Assembly: GCA_947167155.1 (NCBI GenBank)
Contig: CAMVHB010000017.1
Coordinates: forward strand, 1 to 39,809
DNA: 39,809 nt
Direction of reading: 5' to 3'
From: an uncultured Lachnospiraceae bacterium
GTDB lineage: Bacteria; Bacillota; Clostridia; Lachnospirales; Lachnospiraceae
Below the pieces are notes generated by a model. That model was given only the letters and a program-made list of their open reading frames with translations, was not told the DNA's origin and searched no databases. Below, piece after piece: positions 8,198-17,400 of this stretch; position 1 is the stretch's first letter, and every line of letters starts with the position of its first letter. The translations under genes and the position numbers were made by a program.

Positions 8198-9586
8198 ATG
8201 CTTGAAAAATTCAAAACGAAATATATAGGCGACAGGCAATTCTACAAGAGATACATACTGCTTGCGGTACCGATGATACTGCAGAGCGCCATCACGAATT
8301 TTGTCAGCCTTCTTGACAATATAATGGTGGGGCAGCTTGGAACGGAGCAGATGACGGGCGTTGCCATCGTAAACCAGCTCGTCTTCGTGTTTTTCCTTGC
8401 GGTTTTCGGAGCAGTGGCGGGACCTGGGATCTACGGTGCCCAGTTCTTCGGAAAGGGCGATCACAAGGGTCATATGCACACCTTCAGGATGAGGCTTTGG
8501 GTGATCCTTGTGATCACAGCGATAGCGATCCTGATCTTCATTTTCTTCGGGAACAACCTGATCTCGCTTTATCTTAATGATACAGGAAACGCAGATGCGC
8601 TTGAACTTACGCGGGGCTTTGCTCTTTCTTATCTTTCGATCATTCTGATAAGCCTTCCGCCATTCGCCGTTACCCAGGCCTATTCAACTGCGATCAAGGA
8701 GACCGGCCAGACTTTCATCCCGATGCTGGCAGGTCTTTTTGGCGTGGGCGTAAATGCGCTTCTTGACTGGCTTTTGATCTTCGGCATCGGACCATTTCCT
8801 GCACTCGGGGTACAGGGCGCAGCCATCGCGACCGTGATCTCAAGATTTGTAGAGACTGCCGTGGTCGTGGTCTGGGCTCATACACATCAGAAGGTGAACC
8901 GTTTCCTTCGCGGTGCTTACAAGAGTCTTCTGATCCCGGGAGATCTTTTCAAAAAGATAATGATAAAGGGCGCTCCCCTTCTCATAAACGAGATCCTCTG
9001 GGCAGCAGGAATGACGACCCTGAATCAGGTATATTCCCTTCGCGGGATAGATGTGGTCGCGGCCATCAATATCGCAAATACCATAGGAAATCTTTTCAAT
9101 ATCGTCTTCATACAGCTCGGGGCCTGCATCTCCATCGTGGTAGGGCAGTACCTCGGAGCCGGACAGCTCGAAAAGGCGAAGGACGCCGACAACAAGATGA
9201 TATTCTTCTCAGTATTCGCCTGTGTCATCATGGCCGCCCTCATGCTTCTTGTAGGGCGTTTCTTCCCCGGTGTCTACAATACGTCGGATGAGATCAGGAA
9301 CCTCGCTGTGTCCTTCATCGTGATCCAGGCGCTTGCCATGCCCTTCTGCGCCTTCAGCCACAGTTCCTATTTCACCCTCCGTTCCGGCGGGAAGACCTTT
9401 GTCACCTTCCTTTTCGACAGCGTCTTCACCTGGGGCGTAATGGTGACTACAGCCACAATACTACTCCGGTTCACCGGAATACCCATCGTCTGGGCCTATT
9501 TCATAGTCTCCTTCACAGAACTCATCAAAAATGCCATAGGCTATTTCATGGTCAAGAGCAACGTCTGGCTCAACCAGATAGTCTAA
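8198..9586 (+). CDS. MATE-family multidrug/metabolite exporter
   Basis: This is a 462-residue polytopic membrane protein with about 12 hydrophobic segments in the two six-helix repeats of MATE transporters. The first repeat contains VPMILQSAITNFVSLLDNIM and QLGTEQMTGVAIVNQL, the second ILWAAGMTTLNQVYSLRG. MATE proteins export cationic drugs or small metabolites by Na+ or H+ antiport. It begins 13 bases after the PFOR stop, and the nearest AGGAG is about 18 bases from the ATG, so initiation may depend on coupling. Its place in an NRPS operon suggests product export or self-protection, but substrates cannot be deduced from sequence. Confidence 0.93.
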   Translation: MLEKFKTKYIGDRQFYKRYILLAVPMILQSAITNFVSLLDNIMVGQLGTEQMTGVAIVNQLVFVFFLAVFGAVAGPGIYGAQFFGKGDHKGHMHTFRMRLWVILVITAIAILIFIFFGNNLISLYLNDTGNADALELTRGFALSYLSIILISLPPFAVTQAYSTAIKETGQTFIPMLAGLFGVGVNALLDWLLIFGIGPFPALGVQGAAIATVISRFVETAVVVVWAHTHQKVNRFLRGAYKSLLIPGDLFKKIMIKGAPLLINEILWAAGMTTLNQVYSLRGIDVVAAINIANTIGNLFNIVFIQLGACISIVVGQYLGAGQLEKAKDADNKMIFFSVFACVIMAALMLLVGRFFPGVYNTSDEIRNLAVSFIVIQALAMPFCAFSHSSYFTLRSGGKTFVTFLFDSVFTWGVMVTTATILLRFTGIPIVWAYFIVSFTELIKNAIGYFMVKSNVWLNQIV

Positions 9587-9644
9587 CCCGCCCAACGTCC
9601 CTTTGTCCGTAGACAGGAACGGGCTGAAAAAATATAATGACTAC

Positions 9645-11405
9645 ATGATGGAAAGAAATGACCGGCTGATAAGAAAGAAGATCAAGAGATATATGCTGAC
9701 GGGGGTCATGACGACTGTTGCGCTGCAGCTTGGGAATGTTGTTGACGCAATGATCGTCGGAAACCTCCTCGGGAGCATGGGAAACGGCGCCATCAATGCG
9801 TCCACGCCGTTTCTTTATATTCTGCAGGCCATGGCTATTTTGATGGGCTCAGGAGGCGCCGTCAGTATAGCCATACTTCTTGGAAAGCGCGAGATCGATT
9901 CCGCAGGAAGGGTAATGGGACTTTGCATAGTCACAAGCCTTGTCTACCCTTTGATATTCACCTGTCTGTCTCCTTTGATCGTGCCGCTCTACACGGGGCA
10001 TTTTTCGGCCGCACCACAGCTTTTTGAAATGGTCAGGAGCATAACCACGGTTTATTCCCTTGGCATGCCGATAATATCCTTCGTTCTCGTGATGGCCTAT
10101 CTTATAAATGTGGATAATAATCCCGGCATGGCGACAAAGCTGCATATTACTTCAAATGCCGTAAATCTCGTCCTTGACTTCATCCTGGTAAAATTCACGC
10201 CCCTTGGCATAACAGGGGCCGCGTTGTCCACTGTCATCGGGTATCTCGTGGCGGGGCTCATCTTTATCCCGCGTTATTTCAAAAGCAGCGACCGGATGGT
10301 CACTCCGGTGTTCAAGGGACTCTTTCAAAACAAATCCATTGGCCTATCCACTGTAAAGAACGGCTTTCCGAATCTTGCCTACCTCGTAATGACAGTGATC
10401 AGCGTTTCGATCCTCAATTCAAATATAATTAAGTTTCTCGGAGACTCTTATTTTTCAGCCTATTCAGTCACGGCAAATACCCAGCTCATAGTCCAGATGT
10501 TTCTGAACGGTGTTTCATCCACCATTGCCTCGGTAGCCGGCGTGCTCTTCGGAGAAAAGGATTTCTTTGGAATGCGGCGGGTATTTTCGCGCGTGTTGAA
10601 GATCGCCCTGCTCATCAGCCTGATCATAATGGCAGTCTTCCTGATAGTCCCGCAGGGCGTGGCGGCGCTTTACGGCTTTGACAATGATAATGTAAGAGCA
10701 GAACTCCTGACCGGGATCCGCCTCTTTTCAATGAGCTTCGTCTTCTTCTCATTGAACGCGCTGACCCAGAACTATTACAGGACGATCGGTCAGACCTTCC
10801 TTTCAACGATAAGCAGCGTCTTCCAGCTCCTTTTGCTGAAGATCCCGCTGATGTTTGCTTTCATGCATATCTTCGGCTTTACGGGGCTTTTTGCTGCTAT
10901 AATAATGAGCGAGCTTTTGGCCTTTATCATCGTAAATATTTTGAGGCTTATCATGCAGCATATGGGAAAGGTCCCGCAAAAGGGCTTTCTCGCGATTCCG
11001 GAAAAGAACGAAGGAGCGATCTTGGATATTTCGATTTCCGGCAGTGACAAAGAGGCGGTTTTGGTTTCAGAAAGGATAATAGACTACTGCCGAAAGGACG
11101 GGGTATCAGATAGCAACGCGCAGACTCTTGGGTTAGCAGCAGAGGAGCTCATCGACAATATCGCAAGACACGGCTACAAAGAATTTTCGGAAAAGGATAT
11201 AGATGTCTGCCTTTCCAAGACAGACGGAAAATATTATCTTCGGCTTCGTGACGACGGGATGCCCTTTGACCCTGTTGCCTATGTACCTGAGGAAGGCGAA
11301 GAAACTGAGTTTGGGGGACTTAAGATGCTAAAGAGCATGGGCGTAAAAATGAATTACATCCGCGCACTTGATCTTAACAATACAGTCATTGAAATTGGTA
11401 TTTGA
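9645..11405 (+). CDS. MATE exporter fused to C-terminal RsbW-like ATPase/serine kinase domain
   Basis: Residues 1 to about 455 form a second MATE transporter (ALQLGNVVDAMIVGNLLG, repeated six-helix units). After the last helix comes a cytoplasmic domain of about 125 residues resembling HATPase_c_2 anti-sigma-factor kinases of the RsbW/SpoIIAB type. It has an N-box AAEELIDNIARHG (about 498-510), RDDGMPFDPV (about 535-544) as the ATP-lid aspartate/glycine motif, and FGGLKMLKSMG. RsbW proteins phosphorylate STAS antagonists on serine or bind sigma factors. A STAS protein and a PP2C phosphatase are encoded just past the NRPS. No ribosome site is good: TTG at 9603 and ATG at 9645 are both possible, and I prefer the ATG because MERNDRLIRKKIKRYM is a typical MATE N-terminus. 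The stop overlaps the NRPS upstream region. Confidence 0.88.
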   Translation: MMERNDRLIRKKIKRYMLTGVMTTVALQLGNVVDAMIVGNLLGSMGNGAINASTPFLYILQAMAILMGSGGAVSIAILLGKREIDSAGRVMGLCIVTSLVYPLIFTCLSPLIVPLYTGHFSAAPQLFEMVRSITTVYSLGMPIISFVLVMAYLINVDNNPGMATKLHITSNAVNLVLDFILVKFTPLGITGAALSTVIGYLVAGLIFIPRYFKSSDRMVTPVFKGLFQNKSIGLSTVKNGFPNLAYLVMTVISVSILNSNIIKFLGDSYFSAYSVTANTQLIVQMFLNGVSSTIASVAGVLFGEKDFFGMRRVFSRVLKIALLISLIIMAVFLIVPQGVAALYGFDNDNVRAELLTGIRLFSMSFVFFSLNALTQNYYRTIGQTFLSTISSVFQLLLLKIPLMFAFMHIFGFTGLFAAIIMSELLAFIIVNILRLIMQHMGKVPQKGFLAIPEKNEGAILDISISGSDKEAVLVSERIIDYCRKDGVSDSNAQTLGLAAEELIDNIARHGYKEFSEKDIDVCLSKTDGKYYLRLRDDGMPFDPVAYVPEEGEETEFGGLKMLKSMGVKMNYIRALDLNNTVIEIGI

Positions 11406-11422
11406 AACGACAGGAGGGGAAA

Positions 11423-14400
11423 ATGCAGGAATACGTAAGGCTTCTTTTGGAAGCAGGGGAAAATTTTTCTGAGAATCCGGCTCTGATCGATCATGGGGGA
11501 GAGAGGATCACGGATTACAAGACCTTTTCATTATTCATGAAAAAGGCCGCTTCGTGGATATACAAAAAAGGGCTCACGGAAAGGTCCTTCATCCCGGTGA
11601 GGCTTGAGTCCTCGATGGAGTATGCGGCGTGCGTGTGCGGGATCTGGCTTTCCGGGCATATCGCAGTTCCGATGGGGGCTTCCTTTCCACAGGAGCGAGT
11701 CAAATACATATGCTTAAACTGCGAGGCTCCCTTCGTAATAGATGAGGATGCCGTTAAAGAGATAATGGAGCAGGAGCCCCTTGATATATCGGTATTTCCT
11801 GAATCAAAGGACAGTGACACCGCGCTGTTACTCTATACCTCAGGCTCGACCGGAATGCCGAAGGGCATACTTCATACCTTTGAGGGCCTCCTCAACAACC
11901 AGAGGATGGGGAACAGGCCCGTATATGAGACAGGACAGGTCTGGGCCATGGGCGCCCCCTTCTATTTCGTCGCGTCAGTGGCAATCTACAAGGTGCTTAC
12001 CATGGGAGGCGCCGTGCATCTCCTTGATGAAGAGACGATGCGAGACGTTTTAAAGCTTGAGGATTATTATGCCGCCCATCATATTACGGTCGGCTTCATA
12101 AGCCCGTCGGTCCTTTCAAATTTCCACAGCCGTGACGAGTCCTTAAAGCTTGTCATGACAGGAAGCGAAAGGCTTACGGGGCAGTGCAGCCGGGAAGGCT
12201 ACAAGCTCTTCAACAATTACGGGATGAGCGAGACCATGGGAACGGTCTGCTCCTTCCTCGTGGACAAGCCCTATGATACAACTCCGGTCGGGATACCACC
12301 TGAAACCTCCACATGGGCCCTTCTTGATGATAATATGGATCCGGTCCCGGATGGGGAAGAGGGAGAATACTGTACAAAGGGACCTTATACCACAGGATAT
12401 TTCAAGGATCCCGAGGCTACCGAAAAGCTCTTCAGAGGCGGCTGGCTTCATACAGGTGATATCTTAAAAAAGCTTCCCGACGGAAACCTCGTCTATATCA
12501 ACAGAAAGGACTGGATGGTCAAGATCAACGGGCAGCGCGTTGAGCCCGGTGAGATCGAAAACGTCCTTCGTGCACTTCCCGGAATTTCAGGAGCTGTTGT
12601 GAAGGCAGTCAAGGGAGCGGGAGGACAGGTCGTTCTTTGCGCTTATTACACCGGAGAGAGCTTTTCTGATGATGAGCTTTCTGAGAAGCTTTCCGAAAAG
12701 CTTGCGCCCTACATGGTGCCCGGTTTCTTTACCCATCTTGAAAAATTCCCTATAAATCAAAACGGAAAGATAGACAGAAAGAATCTTCCGGAGCCTGATA
12801 TCATGAGCAGGAGGGCAGAATATGCGCCTCCAAAGAACGACACGGAGTCCATGCTCTGCCGGGCTTTTGAGGATGCACTTTCGGCGAGCCAGGTCGGAAG
12901 AGATGATGATTTCTTTTCCATGGGCGGCGACAGCATAAGGGTAATGAAGCTTATCACAGCCTGCCCTGAGCTTGACCTTACAAGTAAACAGGTCTACGCA
13001 TTAAGGACTCCCGCGAAGATAGCGGAGGAATGCATCAAAAAAGGCTCTTCGAAAGTGAGGGAAAAGAAGGAGAGATACCCCCTTTCATCCTCACAGCTTG
13101 GTATCTATATCGAATCCATGAACCGGGACGGGGAGGCGGTTTACAACAATCCTATCCTCCTTCGGCTTTCCGATTCGATCGATATGGAAAAGCTGGCACG
13201 CGCCTGCGAGGCAGTGGTGGCGGCCCATCCCTTCATCAAGCTTTCACTTGAAACCGACGAAAACGGGGATCCGATCCAGATAAGACGGGACGACGAACCT
13301 TACAGCCAGAAAATTGAGCGGCTTTCAGAAAAGGAATTCGAGGAGATCAAACCGACTCTTCAAAAGCCCTTCAGACTCCTTTCCGACAAGCTTTTCAGGA
13401 TCCGCCTTTTTGAAGTCGGTGAAAAGAAATATCTCTTTACGGATCTTCATCATATTATCTTTGACGGATCTTCAATGCTTGTAATGATAAAGGATCTTGA
13501 AAGGGCCTATCTTGGCGGAGAGCTTGAGAATGAAACCTACAGCGGCTTTGAAGTTGCGGAGGACGAGAAGGAGAAGAGGGAGGAGTTTTACGAAGAGGCG
13601 AAAAAATGGTACCTTGACACCTTCGCCGGAGTAGAGGCTGAGAGCCTTCCGATCCCTGACAAAAATGAAAAAGAAATGTCATTTGGGGTAAGAACCCTTG
13701 ATCTTGCACTTGAAGCGTCTGAGGTTGAAGCACTTTGTCAAAGGTGCGCTGTCACTGAGAATATTTATGCGACCGCGGCTTTCGGGCTTTTGCTGGGGCT
13801 TTACGCGGGAATGAATGAAGCACTGTTTACTACGATCTACAACGGCCGGGATTCTCTTCGAACAAGGCGTACGATCGGAATGCTCGTAAAGACACTTCCT
13901 GTATACAGCCGCTTTGAAAAGGATGAAGAGGTAAGGGATTATCTTCAAAAGGCAAGGGAGCAGATGCTTTCCTGCATGAACAATGACATCTATCCCTTCT
14001 CTGAGCTTTCGGCACAGACCGGTATCACAAGCCGGCTCCTCTTTGTATATCAGGGAGATGTGCTAAGTGTCGGCGGCTTTGCGGGGGAGCCTGTGGAGCG
14101 GATCCCCTTGATGGACAATGCCACCGGGGAGTTTCTTGCCATTCAGATGTATAAGCAGGACGGCACATACAATGTCCGTGCTGAATACAGGAGCGACATG
14201 TATTCGGAGGAATTTGTCGATATCATCCTCCGGAGCTTTGAAACGGTCCTTAAGAAGATGCTTTTGGCAGAGACTGTTGGAGAGATCTCAATCTCAAGCT
14301 ACATTGAGCTTGAAAGGCTGCATGAGCTGAACCGGACTGAGACTGACTACGACAGGTCAAAGTCCGTGGTCGATCTCTTCAGGGAGGCAGCAGGAAAATA

Positions 14401-17400
14401 TCCCGGCAATATAGCTGTCATCTATGAGAATAAGGAATGCACATACGAAGAGGTTGACAGGATTTCAGACAACATAGCCGCTTTCATTGAAAAGCAGGGA
14501 CTGGGGCGGGGAGACGTTGTATCGATCCTGATCCCAAGAGGTATATATCAGGCGATCGCCTCTCTTGGAGCGCTCAAGGCAGGCTGTGCCTATCAGCCGC
14601 TTGACGCCACCTATCCGCCGGAGCGGCTGAACTTCATGATAGAGGATGCTTCGGCAAAGCTTCTCATTACAACAGAGGAACTTTCCGGTCTCGCAAACAA
14701 ATATGACGGAAAGAGGCTGACGCTTAATGAGATCGAAAGTCTTCCGGATGGAAAGCCCAAAAACGATCCGGCGCCCGAAGACACCTTTATCCTTCTTTAT
14801 ACTTCCGGCAGCACCGGAGTTCCGAAGGGCGTGAGGCTTACTCACAAAAACCTTGTCTGCTTCATAAACTGGTATACAAAATTTTACGAGCTTTCGGAAA
14901 AGGACAGGGTCGGGCAATATGCGTCATACGGGTTTGACGCCTGCATGATGGATATGTATCCGGCGCTCTCGGCGGGGGCAGCGGTCTGCATCGTTCCGGA
15001 GGAAATGAGGCTCGACCTCAATGCCATGAATGATTATTTCATAAAGCACCGCGTCAGCCTTTCCTTCATGACGACCCAGGTGGGGCGGCAGTTTGCGACG
15101 GAAATGGAAAATCCTTTTCTTCGCGCGATCTCGGTCGGCGGAGAAAAGCTTGCGTCGATGGAGCCGCCGAAGGGAGTCAATTTCTATAATCTCTACGGAC
15201 CTACGGAATGCACCATTCTTGCGACAATTTATCCCGTAACAAAAAGGGAGGATAATATCGCGATAGGACATCCCCTCTCGGATGTGAAATGCTATGTGGT
15301 CGATCCCTTCGGACATCTGCTTCCTCCGGGAGCCCTGGGCGAGCTTGTTATCGCTGGACCTCATGTCGGGGCGGGTTATCTCAACAGGCCGGAAAAGACG
15401 GCTGAGGTATTTATCAAAAATCCTTTTGACGGCGGGGAATATGAGCATGCCTACAGGACCGGCGATATAGTACGCTATCGGACTGACGGTGAGATAGAAT
15501 TCATCGGAAGAAGGGACGGACAGGTGAAGATCCACGGCTTCCGTATCGAGCTTTCAGAAGTCGAAGCTGTGATAAGAGACTATCCGGGGATCAAGGACGC
15601 CTGCGTTGTCGCAAAGGATCTTGGAGCGGACGGAAAGGCAGTAGCCGCATACTTTGTCGCGGATGAGACCATTTCGCCCAAAGATATCTCAGAGTTCATA
15701 AGGGAAAGAAAACCGCCCTACATGGTGCCTTCTTCCATCATGCAGATTGATAGAATTCCCTTGAATCAGAACGGAAAGGTAAACAAAAAGGCGCTTCCGG
15801 AGCCCGTTATCGAGGCCGCCGAGGAGGAAAGTACTCATGTGGACAATGTCCTCGAGAAGGAACTGAAAAAGATAATAGGCGAGGCGCTCAATATGGAAGA
15901 GCCTCCGCTCAATACAGCACTCGAATACCTGGGCTTTACAAGCCTTTCCATGATCAGGCTCTCAACAAGGCTTTTCAAGGGCTTTGGCGTCAATATCCCC
16001 GTAAAAGAGATGAAGGATAAGACCATTACGGATATTGAAAATCTCATCCTTTCAGAGTGGATCAAAGGACAGGGCGCAGGAGCGAAAGAGCAGAAAGAGG
16101 CAGATATAAAGAACTCGCCGCTTTCCGCTTCACAGAGCGGGATCTATGTGGACTGCATGAGAAATCCCGATCTTACTACCTACAATATCCCGTCAGTTCT
16201 CACTTTCGCGGCAGAAACAGAGCCCAAAGACCTGATACAGGGACTTGGCAGCATATTGAAAGCTCACCCTTCGGTATTTGTGCATTTTGATATCATCGAC
16301 AATCAGGTCATGGCTATACGGGATGAGGTCAGCCTTCCTGAGATCCCTGTGCTTACAATGAGTAAGGAGGAATGCAAAGCATTCCGTGAAGGCTTTGTAA
16401 AGCCCTTCCATCTGAACAGGGGACCGCTGTTTGATTTCGCGGTTGTAAAGACGCCTGAATGTGTGAAGCTTTTTACCGATTTCCATCATCTCGTATTTGA
16501 CGGCTTTTCAATGAGCGTGTTTTTGAAGGAGCTGGGAAAGTATCTTAAAAACGGCGGCGAGCTTGAAGCAGAGGGGGCTTCATATTTCACCTATGTCAGG
16601 AATCAGAAGGAAATGCTCTCTTCCGACGCAGGGGCTTCTTATGAAAAATATTTTGAAGAGCTGCTGTCAGACTTTGAATCAACTACAGAGCTGCCCGCGG
16701 ATCTAAGAAACGAAAGTGCGGATGGAAACAAGCGCTTCTCGTATATGGATATCGATGAGTCCCTGACAAGGGCATTCTGTAAGACACCCGGGATCGATGA
16801 GCCGGGGCTCTTCCTTGCAGCGCTTGATTATACTCTTGCAAGGCTTTCAGGCTCCGAGAATGTTTATATCACAACTATTTCAAGCGGAAGATCGGATGTC
16901 CGTTTTTCAGAGACATTTGGAATGTTTGTAAATACTCTTCCCCTTGCTGCAAAGCTTTCGGGTGGAAGCGTTGTTGACTTCGTAAGGGAGGTGTCTTCGG
17001 GGCTGACAAATGCCATAGCCCATGAGAATTATCCATTCGCAGATATAGCCGCCAAATGGGGCTTTAACGCAAATGTGATGTATGAATATCAAAGGGGTGT
17101 GGTTGAAAAGCCTGATATCCCGGGGCTTTCCTCGGTAGAGGGGATAGAGTCGGGAAAGAGCAAATTCGGTATCACTGTAAGGATAATTGATAAAAATGGA
17201 AAAGCAGCAATAGAGGTTGAATACAATGACGCCCTGTATTCAAAAGAGGCTATCGAGGAATTCTTAAAGTCCTACTCTATTGTGATCGAAAAATTTGAGG
17301 CATCCGGCCGTGACAAACTTCGCAGCATCACGCTTCTTGACAGTGAAAGAGAAGAAGAGCTTTTGGGCTTCCGGGAGAGGCCAAAGAAAGCGGAAATCTC

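Noticed and set aside
14924-15535. 203-residue minus-strand open frame inside the NRPS
   Set aside because: It is a shadow of the A2 domain; codon positions follow the + strand frame.
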